Below are positions 28,496-37,625 of a stretch of DNA of 64,000 bases, one piece after another. The stretch's first letter is position 1; every line of letters starts with the position of its first letter. This DNA comes from JABDMH01 sp965223215 (lineage in GTDB: Bacteria; Bacteroidota; Bacteroidia; Chitinophagales; Saprospiraceae): contig CBDCVZ010000010.1 of the NCBI GenBank assembly GCA_965223215.1, forward strand, positions 6,076,001 to 6,140,000, written 5' to 3'. The notes beneath the pieces are model-generated. The model ran no database searches, had not been told where the DNA came from, and saw only the letters and a list, made by a program, of their open reading frames with translations. The translations under genes and the position numbers were made by a program.

Positions 28496-29152
28496 CTAGT
28501 GGGCTTCTTTTAGTAGCTCCGGAAAGGCCTTTTGAAACTTTTTCAATCTCGGAATCGAAACTGCTCTTACATATGGTTGATTGGGATTCTTCTTCTCATA
28601 GTCTTGATGATATTCCTCTGCCTGGTAAAATTTCGTGAAGGCTGCTACCTCCGTGGTAATTGGAGCATCAAAAGCTTTTCTCTCCGTCAAATCTGAGATG
28701 TAGGCGTCAATGATTTGTTTTTCCTGTGCGGTGGTGTAAAAAATGGCCGACCGATACTGAGTGCCTGCATCAGGTCCTTGTCGATTTAATGTCGTGGGAT
28801 CGTGCGAGCCAAAGAAAACCTTTAGTAGGGTAGGATAGTCGATCACGGTGGAATCATAGTAAACCTCGACAGCTTCTGCATGGCCGGTTTGACCCGTACC
28901 TATGCTGGCATACGTAGGATTATCGGTGTGGCCGCCCATGTAGCCCGATATACCTTCCTCTACACCGATCACACTTTCAAAAATCGCTTCAACACACCAA
29001 AAGCAGCCACTGGCGAAATAAGCCTTGTGGTATCCGTCTAATTGCTTGGGATCTTCATCGGTGGAATCATTTTTGGCCGTGATGGTCACACAACTTAGAC
29101 CTACTGTGAGTGTTGCAATCGTCAAAAGGAAGGTGAAAATCTTCATAATCAA
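28496..29152 (-). CDS. msrA: Peptide-methionine (S)-S-oxide reductase, lipoprotein form
   Basis: A 218-residue MsrA that reduces methionine-S-sulfoxide in proteins. The catalytic GCFWC motif (ASGCFWCVEAIFE, near residue 52) is intact, followed by GYMGGHTDNPTYASI, GQTGHAEAVEVYYD and GPDAGTQYRSAI, all diagnostic. The N terminus is a lipoprotein signal (LTVGLSC, Cys21), so the enzyme should sit in the periplasm or on the outer membrane rather than in the cytoplasm. It appears to lead a short operon with the two genes downstream. Confidence 0.95.
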   Translation of the reverse strand: MIMKIFTFLLTIATLTVGLSCVTITAKNDSTDEDPKQLDGYHKAYFASGCFWCVEAIFESVIGVEEGISGYMGGHTDNPTYASIGTGQTGHAEAVEVYYDSTVIDYPTLLKVFFGSHDPTTLNRQGPDAGTQYRSAIFYTTAQEKQIIDAYISDLTERKAFDAPITTEVAAFTKFYQAEEYHQDYEKKNPNQPYVRAVSIPRLKKFQKAFPELLKEAH

Positions 29153-29387
29153 TGGATTGTTTGACTCCTAACGTCGGTGATTCCTTTATTGTTGGACTAA
29201 AATTATCATTTTTCCAGCACAAGAAGATCACAGAAATATCACAGTGGTACAGAAATGCTCAGTAGATATGATCTACCCCTCTCATCGAGAAATCTTCGTC
29301 AGCTTATCTGCCGAGAATCGATTCAGATTATCGACCATGAGATCTCGCCAACCCGTCCCATCGAAATAAATCCTTAGTTAATTGATC

Positions 29388-32150
29388 CTAGTCCACGATC
29401 ATAAATTTTAATGAGTGTTGCACAAGCCCAGACGACACTTGAAAATAATAAATACCGCTAAGCAGTGAGACGTCTGGCGTCACTGAAAAATGTTCATTAC
29501 GAATCGTACATTTTTCTCGATAATGCGTGGTGCCGGTTACATCGATGATTTCGCACTGATAAGTTCCTGGAGCAACATGATGAATTTGCACTTCAAATTG
29601 ACCGTCATTGGGATTCGGATTAATTTTAACGATACCTCTTTTCAGAAAATTAGCTTGCGCACGGGTGACTATTTTATCCATCAAGGGTGCCCGCCAGATC
29701 CCACGACCAAAAGTAGCGGCAAAAAGTTGCTGAGAACCTTCATGTATTTCTAGTTCTGAAATGACCACATTGGGTAGGTCTGCTCCGTATAGATCCCAGT
29801 GATCTTGGTCAGCAGTCTTGTAGTAAACGCCACGGTCCATTCCCAGGTAGATGGGGTCCTTGACATCCAATGCACCCCCATGATGTCTAATGCAGTTGGC
29901 CGGTAGATTGGGTAAATTAAAAGTAATGTTGGCCCAGGCCTCACCACCGTTAAATGACTCAAATACTTTCGCTCCATTTTGAAACGAACCGAATACGATC
30001 CATACGTGCAAGGGATCATCGTCATCGACTTCGATATAATTAATAATCAGATCCTTTGGGATTCCATCGGTGATATCTCGCCAGGTGGTTCCTCCATCAG
30101 TGGTGCGAAAGGCCTGTCCTGGTTGCTCGAGACTGTACCAAACTCTTTTGCCGACGTACATCACCTTTGGATCGGATTTTGCGACCGCAAATCCCGTAAT
30201 CGGGAATAGATTTTCGAAATCACTTTTTTGTGTGAATTGGTTTCCTCCATCCTTTGAAAGCCAGACGTTACCTGCCGGCACATAAATGGTTTCAGGATCG
30301 ATGGGATCCAATTTATAGGGGGTGGTCCAAGACGCAAATTCACTTTCCCAATTAGGTTGATTGACCCCGATGCGATTGAAGGTGGCTCCTCCATCATCGG
30401 ATCGATGTATGCTTCCAAATTGTGTGCTGCCGTAAATAATACTTGGATTTTCTGGGTGTATAATGCATTCCATGCCATCGCCCAATATATTATAGGTCCA
30501 TTGCCCATTACGTCTCAGAAAGGTGCCCAAATCCTGTGCACCGGCGAAAATGTCAATCTGTTGGCCAGTACCAAGTCCTAAGCGGTAAAATGACATATTT
30601 GCCATACCATCATTTAGGTGCTCCCAAGCGGTTGGCCACTCGTACGCCTCATCAGCATTGGCCAAGCTCCAGGACCCAGCCTCGGGAAGCCTGGTGCGTG
30701 AAACACCACCATCATGACAGAGATAGTAAAATTGATCCAAGGGATTATAGGCCAAAAAATGATGATCCGCATGGACACTTGGACCATGGCTCGCTACCCA
30801 ATGGCTGGCCCCACTCCAGTTTGCCCCACCATCCGTTGAGACCCAATGATTTACTCCGGACACGTAAACGCGATCAATCTCATTTGGATCGGCCAAGATG
30901 GCTAGATCATAATTGCCCTGACCTCCAGCACGTGAACCATCTGACCAATGTAGAATATTGGGGGTGTCAGCTCGTTTTTCCCATGTTTCGCCGGCATCTA
31001 GCGAGCGATACACACCATACAAGCCTCCCTGAATATCGGCAGCAACCAGATAAACTATCTCTGGATCAATGGGTGATATGGCGATTTCCATTCGCTGAAC
31101 AGTATCCACTTCGGGGATGCCGGTATTTAGCTTTTTCCAGGTTTTGCCGAAATCGGTTGACTTCCACAATGCCGATCGATCACTGTCAATGGTTCGAATA
31201 AAGGCAGTGGAGGCGTAGAGGATGTCTTCATTTACAGGATCTTGTTCGATGTCCCAATACATTCTAGCATTTACTTGTTCGAACTGAGCTCCACGATTTT
31301 CCGATCGCCAAATACCCTGCGTGCCGGCAGCCAGAATAATGTTATCGTTCGATTTATTTACAAAGACCCTTCTCGTCAGACTCAGATCCTGACTCTCCAG
31401 ATCTCGCATGAGACCAGTCGGTTGCCAGTCCGCACCGCCATTGGTGCTTTTATAGACGCCCAGTCCAAAATGAAAATTCCTCTTACGATCATTTTGAGTT
31501 AAGCCAAAACCTATGTAAGCATAGTCTCCCAAGCTCAGGTACATTTCATCCGGATCATTGGGATTGAGGGCGATATCGCTAATCCGCATTACTGGTAGGT
31601 CATCTCCGATTGGCATCCATGACTTGGCACCATTGGTGGTCTTCCAAATTCCCCCTTGGCCTCCCCCCACCCAGATGATATTGGGGTCGGTCGGATGAAA
31701 TGTAATCGTATTGATTCGACCAGTTCCCGAGATGTACTGCGAATTATTGGGTAGAGGAGCCGAGGTTGGACCCACTGGCAACCACGTGGTTGTTCTCTGC
31801 TTACTTTTTAGCACGATTTTTTGCTGCTGAAAATGGTGAATACCATTTCGCCATGATTCGTAGGCAGTCGATGCATCTGGATTTTGGTATCGATTCTGGT
31901 CATATTGCCAGCGTGCCTTGACCTTCCATCCGAGATCTTGCTGAGCTTCCCTGTTACTAGACAAGTTGAGCCATTCGTGTTCATCATTCACTGAAGTTAC
32001 CTGCGCTCCACCAGAAATAATAGTCAAAGTGAATAATAGGGAGTAAATCGTTTTTTGCAGGGAGAATTTACTGCTCGAGTCTTTATCAAAAATATTTTGG
32101 ACTTCAGGAATTGAAGCAGTCTGGATGATAAGAAATTGTCTAGGAGGCAT
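29388..32150 (-). CDS. Secreted BNR/sortilin-type beta-propeller protein with T9SS sorting domain
   Basis: A 920-residue exported protein. After an unusually long N-terminal leader, a hydrophobic signal stretch (IYSLLFTLTIISGGAQ, about 35-50) is followed by many Asp-box motifs SxDxGxxW (STNGGADWQPTG, STDFGKTWKK, SLDAGETWEK, TTDGGTTWRD, SKDGGNQFTQ), the pattern of sialidase/VPS10-type propellers. The C-terminal 75 residues (INPNPNDGQFEVQI ... LLSGIYYFQVSSG) form a T9SS sorting domain. Catalytic sialidase residues are not evident, so binding is as likely as hydrolysis. The ATG at 32150 is the only in-frame Met before the signal. Confidence 0.85.
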   Translation of the reverse strand: MPPRQFLIIQTASIPEVQNIFDKDSSSKFSLQKTIYSLLFTLTIISGGAQVTSVNDEHEWLNLSSNREAQQDLGWKVKARWQYDQNRYQNPDASTAYESWRNGIHHFQQQKIVLKSKQRTTTWLPVGPTSAPLPNNSQYISGTGRINTITFHPTDPNIIWVGGGQGGIWKTTNGAKSWMPIGDDLPVMRISDIALNPNDPDEMYLSLGDYAYIGFGLTQNDRKRNFHFGLGVYKSTNGGADWQPTGLMRDLESQDLSLTRRVFVNKSNDNIILAAGTQGIWRSENRGAQFEQVNARMYWDIEQDPVNEDILYASTAFIRTIDSDRSALWKSTDFGKTWKKLNTGIPEVDTVQRMEIAISPIDPEIVYLVAADIQGGLYGVYRSLDAGETWEKRADTPNILHWSDGSRAGGQGNYDLAILADPNEIDRVYVSGVNHWVSTDGGANWSGASHWVASHGPSVHADHHFLAYNPLDQFYYLCHDGGVSRTRLPEAGSWSLANADEAYEWPTAWEHLNDGMANMSFYRLGLGTGQQIDIFAGAQDLGTFLRRNGQWTYNILGDGMECIIHPENPSIIYGSTQFGSIHRSDDGGATFNRIGVNQPNWESEFASWTTPYKLDPIDPETIYVPAGNVWLSKDGGNQFTQKSDFENLFPITGFAVAKSDPKVMYVGKRVWYSLEQPGQAFRTTDGGTTWRDITDGIPKDLIINYIEVDDDDPLHVWIVFGSFQNGAKVFESFNGGEAWANITFNLPNLPANCIRHHGGALDVKDPIYLGMDRGVYYKTADQDHWDLYGADLPNVVISELEIHEGSQQLFAATFGRGIWRAPLMDKIVTRAQANFLKRGIVKINPNPNDGQFEVQIHHVAPGTYQCEIIDVTGTTHYREKCTIRNEHFSVTPDVSLLSGIYYFQVSSGLVQHSLKFMIVD

Positions 32151-32195
32151 CGATGAGGTTTAATTTGGAAATAGTAAATCGTAACCTTGGTCGGG

Positions 32196-32591
32196 TCATT
32201 TTTCCTGAAGCTTTAATTTGAACTTACGCACCTGCCATTGATTAGAGCGATCTACGAGCTTTGTTCGTATGAAATGCTGTTCGCATATCATGTCTAAGTG
32301 GACACTTCTTTTCTTACGTTTGAATTTTGTTATCTCAATGGTCGTGTAGTCGTCGAGTGAGACATCTTTGGAATCAGAAACAACAATCGATGCATTGCGA
32401 TATTGAGGAGCTTTTTGGTGAGGAAGCAATCCATTGGTAAGAAATACGATTGAAGTCAGGTCCCCACCTGCCGTAGTATCGATGAATGTTTCAATCTTGC
32501 CAGAGTGCATAATGGCTTGCAATATCTCATCGTCGTTAAGGTTGGAACTACTTGCCTGCAAACTCGATAGTGCTAAAAGTAGATAAATCAT
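32196..32591 (-). CDS. Small secreted protein of unknown function
   Basis: A 131-residue product with a signal peptide (MIYLLLALSSLQASSSN) and no recognised family. The middle is IETFIDTTAGGDLTSIVFLTNGL and the end is basic (KFKLKLQEK). The frame is open back to 32702, but that extension overlaps the divergent TonB-domain gene; the ATG at 32591 removes the overlap and begins the signal. It lies 45 bp upstream of the start of the propeller gene on the same strand. Confidence 0.55.
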   Translation of the reverse strand: MIYLLLALSSLQASSSNLNDDEILQAIMHSGKIETFIDTTAGGDLTSIVFLTNGLLPHQKAPQYRNASIVVSDSKDVSLDDYTTIEITKFKRKKRSVHLDMICEQHFIRTKLVDRSNQWQVRKFKLKLQEK

Positions 32592-32612
32592 TAGATTTGA
32601 TTCTTTAGCTAG

Positions 32613-33041
32613 ATGAAGAAGCAACGCAAAGATAAGCACTTCATTAAGAAACCTGAGTACCCGGGTGGTGTCAAGGGCGTGCAGGCCTTTTTGGCCAAGC
32701 ATAAAAAATATCCAGAAAAGGCCCGGTTAAATGGGGTCGAAGGCACGGTGCATTTGCGCTATACCATAAACAATAAAGGTGTTGTTGTCAAGGTCAAGGT
32801 CATTGCTGGTATTGGTTATGGCTGTGATGAAGAAGCAAAGCGCATCGTTAAATTATTGAAATTTGATGTGCCGCCGACTCATAAAGCACGCATTCAATAT
32901 CACAAGACAATCCATATCCATTTTAAGAAACCTAGGCAAAAGATTGCCAATATTAATTACTTACCACCGGAGCAGGATGCCAAGAAAACGAAAAAGAAAA
33001 ATGCGTCGGAAGGTTCTTATCACTACCAAATTAAATGGTAA
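32613..33041 (+). CDS. Orphan TonB C-terminal domain protein
   Basis: A 142-residue protein containing a TonB C-terminal domain at about 10-105 (PEYPGGVKGVQAFLAKHKKYPEKARLNGVEGTV; then RYTINNKGVVVKVKVIAGIGYGCDEEAKRIVKLL). Unlike true TonB it has no N-terminal membrane helix, signal peptide or Pro-rich spacer, and its tail is very basic. It is probably cytoplasmic or needs another targeting route, so it is unlikely to energise outer-membrane receptors itself. Its start is 21 bp from the divergent small secreted protein gene. Confidence 0.78.
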   Translation: MKKQRKDKHFIKKPEYPGGVKGVQAFLAKHKKYPEKARLNGVEGTVHLRYTINNKGVVVKVKVIAGIGYGCDEEAKRIVKLLKFDVPPTHKARIQYHKTIHIHFKKPRQKIANINYLPPEQDAKKTKKKNASEGSYHYQIKW

Positions 33042-33079
33042 GGGCGTCTTCAATTAGTCAATTTTAAACATATCAGATA

Positions 33080-34267
33080 TTGGTGAATGTTATTAATCAA
33101 ATTGTGCAAAGGAATATTTTTGCAATAGTGGGATTTCTATTGTTCGTAAACTGCACCATTGAGGAAAATCCTGAGGTGGATGCTGATATCAAACAAATGA
33201 TTGAGCTGGTGAGGTCGGAGTTTGCACCAGATAAGAGAGTAGCCTGGTGGGATGTGAATTCACGAAATAAAGCAGGGACAATTATTATTGAGGGTGAGAC
33301 GAATCTTCCTGCCGCCAAAGAGACTTTGTTAGACCGGTTAGGTCAAGCTGGTGTAAGTTTCCAAGATAGCATCAAAGTTTACCGACCAAGACCTGCTTTG
33401 GTCAATGTTTCCGTATGTAACATCCGAAGCCAACCAAAACACTCTGCCGAACTTGCTACCCAATCCCTCATGGGTACCTTGATTAACGTATATAAGTCGC
33501 AGGGTAGTTGGCACTACATTCAGACCCCTGATCGCTATTTTGGTTGGTTAGATGAGGGTGCCTTCATCATGCTGACTACCGAATCGATGGATCAATGGCG
33601 AAGCGCAGAGAAGCTTGTCTTGAGGGCGCCACACGCATTGGTCAAATCGGCTCCTGATCAAGCAATCGTATCTGACCTCGTCATTGGAAACATTGTGAGA
33701 AAACTGGCGGATAAGGGGAAGTCGGTGCAAATTGCTTTGCCTGATGGACGAACTGGTTTTGTCGAAAGTTCCGTCATGGTTGATTATGCAAGATTTGTAC
33801 AAACTCCCGAACCGCTACTTGAAAGCATCCTTAAAACCGCTAGAAGCTTCATGGGTAGACCCTATCTCTGGGGTGGCACATCGGCCCGAGCCATGGATTG
33901 CAGTGGGTTCACAAAGACTGCATTTTACCTCAATGGTTTGGAATTGCCCAGAGATGCAAGCCAGCAAGTGCACGTTGGTATTCCAATAGAGACCGATACA
34001 ACCTTGCGCAACCTAATGCCCGGTGATTTTCTGTTCTTTGGCAGAAAGGGGTCAGCGGATCAGAAGGAAAAAATCACGCATGTTGGAATCTATTTGGGTG
34101 ATGGTGAAATGATCCATGCCTCCGAAATGGTTCGGGTACAAAGTCTGCGGCGTGGAGATCCTAACTTTGCCGAAAATCGGCTGCAGACTTTGGTACGGGC
34201 TAAGCGGATGTTGCAAGATGTAGGTAAAAATGGTGTGACATACCTTAGTGAACACGAGCAATATTAG
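33080..34267 (+). CDS. SH3b-NlpC/P60 cell-wall hydrolase lipoprotein
   Basis: A 395-residue peptidoglycan endopeptidase (C40 family). The lipoprotein signal ends in LLFVNC (Cys25). Two bacterial SH3-like domains follow (around VNVSVCNIRSQPKHSAEL at 110 and LRAPHALVKSAPDQAIVSDLVIGN at 185). The catalytic NlpC/P60 domain holds Cys274 (AMDCSGFTKTAF) and His334 (THVGIYLGDGEMIHAS). Such enzymes cut gamma-D-Glu-mDAP bonds, which fits the murein-recycling genes nearby. The start is a TTG at 33080 or the adjacent GTG at 33083; there is no ATG before the signal. Confidence 0.9.
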   Translation: MVNVINQIVQRNIFAIVGFLLFVNCTIEENPEVDADIKQMIELVRSEFAPDKRVAWWDVNSRNKAGTIIIEGETNLPAAKETLLDRLGQAGVSFQDSIKVYRPRPALVNVSVCNIRSQPKHSAELATQSLMGTLINVYKSQGSWHYIQTPDRYFGWLDEGAFIMLTTESMDQWRSAEKLVLRAPHALVKSAPDQAIVSDLVIGNIVRKLADKGKSVQIALPDGRTGFVESSVMVDYARFVQTPEPLLESILKTARSFMGRPYLWGGTSARAMDCSGFTKTAFYLNGLELPRDASQQVHVGIPIETDTTLRNLMPGDFLFFGRKGSADQKEKITHVGIYLGDGEMIHASEMVRVQSLRRGDPNFAENRLQTLVRAKRMLQDVGKNGVTYLSEHEQY

Positions 34268-34324
34268 TGGCCATTTCAAGTAATTATTTTTCGACAGATT
34301 CAGCCATTAAGTAGTCGTTTACAA

Positions 34325-34340
34325 CCATACTTAAGTATGG
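34325..34340. promoter_or_regulatory. Perfect 16-bp palindrome CCATACTTAAGTATGG
   Basis: A perfect palindrome in the gap between the NlpC/P60 gene and the frameshifted propeller gene, followed by GTCTTTTG. It could be an operator for the downstream gene or a short terminator stem for the upstream one. Confidence 0.4.
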
Positions 34341-34408
34341 GTCTTTTGTGACAAGGGAATCTTTTATTTGGGTAGTTGTTAGTGATCAACCAATAAAAGA
34401 TTTTGGAT

Positions 34409-36030
34409 ATGAAAAATTATCTTGTCATACTCTTATTATTATTGGAAATGACGTCACACCTCCGTGGCCAGGAATTAAATTATGCTTGGCATTTTACAGC
34501 TGGTGGGGTGGGTCTCGACCAGGTACTTTGCAGCACGATAGACAGAGATGGAAACTCGATTCTAGCAGGTAATTTTGAAGACAGTTTATGGGTGGGAGAC
34601 CAGATTTTCACGACAGAAGCATTCGCTACCGATGGCTTCATCCTCAAGTTAGATCCAGCTGGAGAACTACTCTGGATCAAGGAATTGAATGTCGATGAAT
34701 TTGATGATGTTTATCCATTTGCCCTGGTAACCGACTCGGACAATAATATTTTGATCTCAGGATCATTTCGAGGGCGTATGGACGCAGATCCATCCGAGAA
34801 AGAATTTATCCTGGTCTCTGAATTAGATGATATCTATCTATCAAAGCTGGATGCCGAGGGCCATTTAATCTGGGCGCAAAACCTCCGGGCTAACAATTCA
34901 GAAGAGCGAATTTTGGATATGCATTTAACAGATGATGGAGAACTCTATTTGGGTGGCTATATCGACATATCCTCAAACCATCGTAATGACATACCATTTT
35001 TAACAAAAATTATTGTCGCTGATACTGCCATCGAATGGAATTATGTGATCGCTACTCAGGGTCGAATTGATGGAATTAATGAGGTAGCTGCTTTTGGAGA
35101 CCATATTTACCTAGTCGGAGGCTTTGAAGGGGAGGGTCATTTTTCTGTAGCCCCCGATGATGATGTGGTGTTGATGCAGGTGAAAGCAAGGATCTATTCG
35201 TAGTCAAACTTACCAAGGATCGGGATCTAGTATGGGCCAAGCAGATTGGAGCAAATCCAAAAAACGATCGTGTGGAGGGTCGTTCGATTGCGATAGACAG
35301 CAAAGGTGACCTTTATATTTGTGGTGATTATGATGGCTTAGTCGACTTTGATCCAGGAGATGGAGTTGCTACCCTGGAGGGGTTCATAAATTCATTTGTG
35401 TTGAAACTTTCTTCCGATGGTGAATTTCAGTGGGTCGCTGACAATGATGGAGTACTGGGCAGAAAAGTAATCTTGAATAATGGGGATCAACCCTTTGCTC
35501 TCTTCGAGGACAGTGGGCCAAATAGTGAAGGATTTCTCGAGATCACCAAGCTATCGGAGAGAGGTGATTCTCTTTGGACAAATAGCGTTGAGGCCATGAG
35601 TACTTTTTCGGTTTCACCAAGAGGAATAGAATTTAATAACGAAGAAAGTATTTTTCTCACTGCGAATTTTTCTGAAGAATTTAAGTATGATCCCAATTCT
35701 GAAGTGTCCATCATGTCGGTCGATGACGATGCTGATTTTATCTACCTAAAACTGGAACAAGATGCCGTCTTACCTGCACGAGAATTACTGATACATGGCC
35801 CCGCCAACATATTTCCCAACCCTGTCTCAGAAATCATCCACCTTGAATTTGATCGCATGCACCAGCAGATTGAAGTTCAAATCTTTGATCTGCTAGGTAA
35901 ATCTATTCTGAGGCGGAAATTTGCAAATGCAAGTCGGGTTAAGATTCCGTTTCATTTTCAGTCTGGTCCTTACTACCTCAAATACTCCGTTCCAGGTAAG
36001 GAGGTGATTCAGAAAATTCAGAAGATCTAA
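34409..36030 (+). pseudogene. Secreted SBBP-type beta-propeller protein with T9SS domain, frameshifted
   Basis: Two open frames, 34409-35203 and one from about 35168 to 36030, together encode one protein of about 540 residues. It has a signal peptide (YLVILLLLLEMTSHLRGQ), repeated beta-propeller strands (GGVGLDQVLCSTIDRDGNSILAGNF; SIAIDSKGDLYICGDYDGLVDFDPGDG) and a T9SS sorting domain (IFPNPVSEIIHLEFD ... PYYLKYSVPGK). Near 35168-35175 the reading must move from GTG-GTG-TTG-ATG-CAG to GAT-GCA-GGT-GAA, equivalent to one missing base. The continued frame (DAGESKDLFVVKLTKDRDLVWAKQ) joins perfectly. No slippery heptamer is present, so this is a mutation or sequencing error rather than programmed shifting. 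The function is unknown. Confidence 0.8.
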
Positions 36031-36073
36031 TCCAGCCAAAGCATCATATTCCTTCTAATCTTTAGTAGATAAC

Positions 36074-36361
36074 TTAGTTGGCCTCATTGCCGATGACCAC
36101 ATTCCAAGCCCTAACGGACCATTCTTTGATTAATCCATTAACAACATACGGATCCTTTTCGGCAAAATCATTAACAACATGTTCGTCTCTAACTTTAAAG
36201 ATGAGTGCGGCTTCATCTCCTGGATTAGAAAACGCACCTGCCAAGAGGATTTCTCCTCGTGCGAATGCATCTGCTACATAGCTCAGATGCAGCGATCGAT
36301 AAGGTTGACGGCGTTCAATAAAGTTATCAACCGTTTTATAAAATAGAATGTAGTATGCCAT
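36074..36361 (-). CDS. YciI-like protein
   Basis: A 95-residue YCII-related domain protein, a dimeric ferredoxin-like alpha/beta fold (YYILFYKTVDNFIERRQPYRSLHLSY; FARGEILLAGAFSNPGDEAALIF; FAEKDPYVVNGLIKEWSVRAW). The conserved His-Asp pair proposed as an active site in YciI corresponds to the HLSYV and EKDPYV segments. Function unknown. Its start codon overlaps the previous stop by one base (TAATG), so translation is coupled. Confidence 0.82.
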   Translation of the reverse strand: MAYYILFYKTVDNFIERRQPYRSLHLSYVADAFARGEILLAGAFSNPGDEAALIFKVRDEHVVNDFAEKDPYVVNGLIKEWSVRAWNVVIGNEAN

Positions 36362-36834
36362 TATCTCGAGCGAATATTCCTTCCGGTAATTTCCCAGCCA
36401 TTAAAGTTTTTTCGCAGCGTAAAGGCACCTTGAAAGTATTGCTCCTCTCCCTGTATGGTCGAAGACAGCATGAGATCTGCCTGTTCCTCTCCGATGCGGA
36501 ATCCAATGGTGGTGCAATATCGTAGGTCTGCTCCATTGAATCCAGCCTCTTCTTGTGACATGATACGAATGGGTTTTGCAGCGAAAGAGAGATCCTCATC
36601 TAGAAGATCGTAGAACAGCTGCTCCGCATTTCGTGCACCCTGCGAATTTCTACGATCTAGACTTCGGATTAAGACCATCGTTCGTCCCCGAGGAAGTTCG
36701 ACTTGAAATAAGGGTTCGGCCTGAGGTTCCTCAGCAATCACTTCCAGTATTTCAATAAAATCCTGCTTGGTCTGGGCTGAACTTAGATGGAGTTGAAAGA
36801 AGAGGAACGCCCCCAAAATAATTATTCGCGTCAT
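36361..36834 (-). CDS. Secreted protein of unknown function
   Basis: I do not recognise the family. The 157-residue product has a signal peptide (IIILGAFLFFQLHLSSAQ) and a small alpha/beta body: DFIEILEVIAEEPQAEPLF, a strand TMVLIRSLDRRNSQGARNAEQLF and a closing FTLRKNFNGWEITGRN. It overlaps the gene upstream by 4 bases (ATGA) and the YciI gene by one, so it sits inside a tight three-gene unit. Confidence 0.65.
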   Translation of the reverse strand: MTRIIILGAFLFFQLHLSSAQTKQDFIEILEVIAEEPQAEPLFQVELPRGRTMVLIRSLDRRNSQGARNAEQLFYDLLDEDLSFAAKPIRIMSQEEAGFNGADLRYCTTIGFRIGEEQADLMLSSTIQGEEQYFQGAFTLRKNFNGWEITGRNIRSR

Positions 36835-37607
36835 AGTTGATTGAGAAATTGATTTTTATCTGCGGTGTTTTTGAATCGATCCTGCCATCCGCGATCAGCA
36901 TCTTTTTTGCACCATTCTTTCAAGAGTTTCATATCAGTGTTCCAGATTTGGCCGTCAAAGAAGGAGAGACCTTTATGGTCTCTCACTTTGTAAAGTGATT
37001 TTTGGCCATAGCAAGTTCCCAGATAGACATGTGCCAAGTCATTTTTTCGGCACCAATTAATGACCTTCCACATCATCCATTTGCCCAGAGAATGCGATTT
37101 CATCAGCGCCAGGTCAAAGAAACTAAACCAATAGTGAAGGCAGTTTTGCTCAAAACAAGTCAGTACATAACCGATGGAACGTTCTTCCCGGCTAAACCTA
37201 AAAATGTGCGTGCCTATGTTGAGTCTTAAAATGTAGTCGAGACGATCGTTCGTCATATGATCTGATCCTATACGCCGGTTGGCATAGGCTTGCGCAAAGG
37301 GTAGAAAATCCGGTTCTGAATTTAGCAACTCTTGCTTATTAAAGAAACTCATATGAATATCAAGCTCAGCGATTTTTCGATCGACTCTTCTGTTTTCGGA
37401 TGTGTCTACGAACCGATCCAGGTCGACCCGCAAACTTCGCGCAAGATAAAAGATCTCATGCTGAAGAGTTAAGTCGGCAGAATAAGGTAAAAATCCTTGC
37501 TGATAGATTCTTGGTATCTCATTTTGATGCTCTTTGACACAATAGATGCCGTAGTTGAAAGTGTAAGATGAATAATCGGGCCTGCCTTCGGAATAAAATA
37601 TTTTCAT
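36831..37607 (-). CDS. Arginyl-tRNA--protein transferase-like (ATE/GNAT) protein
   Basis: A 258-residue cytoplasmic protein resembling the Bacteroidota proteins annotated as arginine-tRNA-protein transferase. The C-terminal half has the ATE_C-like GNAT pattern: THIFRFSREERSIGYVLTCFE, then YWFSFFDLALMKSHSLGKWMMWKVINW, then HVYLGTCYGQKSLYKVRDHKG. The N terminus lacks a clear Cys-rich ATE_N motif. It may transfer an amino acid from tRNA to a protein N terminus, but this is a family-level guess. It starts 18 bp after the PBP4 gene and may be in the same transcript. Confidence 0.55.
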   Translation of the reverse strand: MKIFYSEGRPDYSSYTFNYGIYCVKEHQNEIPRIYQQGFLPYSADLTLQHEIFYLARSLRVDLDRFVDTSENRRVDRKIAELDIHMSFFNKQELLNSEPDFLPFAQAYANRRIGSDHMTNDRLDYILRLNIGTHIFRFSREERSIGYVLTCFEQNCLHYWFSFFDLALMKSHSLGKWMMWKVINWCRKNDLAHVYLGTCYGQKSLYKVRDHKGLSFFDGQIWNTDMKLLKEWCKKDADRGWQDRFKNTADKNQFLNQL

Positions 37608-37625
37608 CTTTAAAATTGTACCGTG

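Noticed and set aside
30536..31201. Plus-strand frame of 221 codons opposite the BNR propeller gene
   Set aside because: Product is His/Arg/Pro-rich with no family; it is antisense to a clearly coding frame.
34403..35203. Programmed -1 frameshift in the propeller gene
   Set aside because: No slippery heptamer or downstream stem at the switch point; a mutation or sequencing error is simpler.
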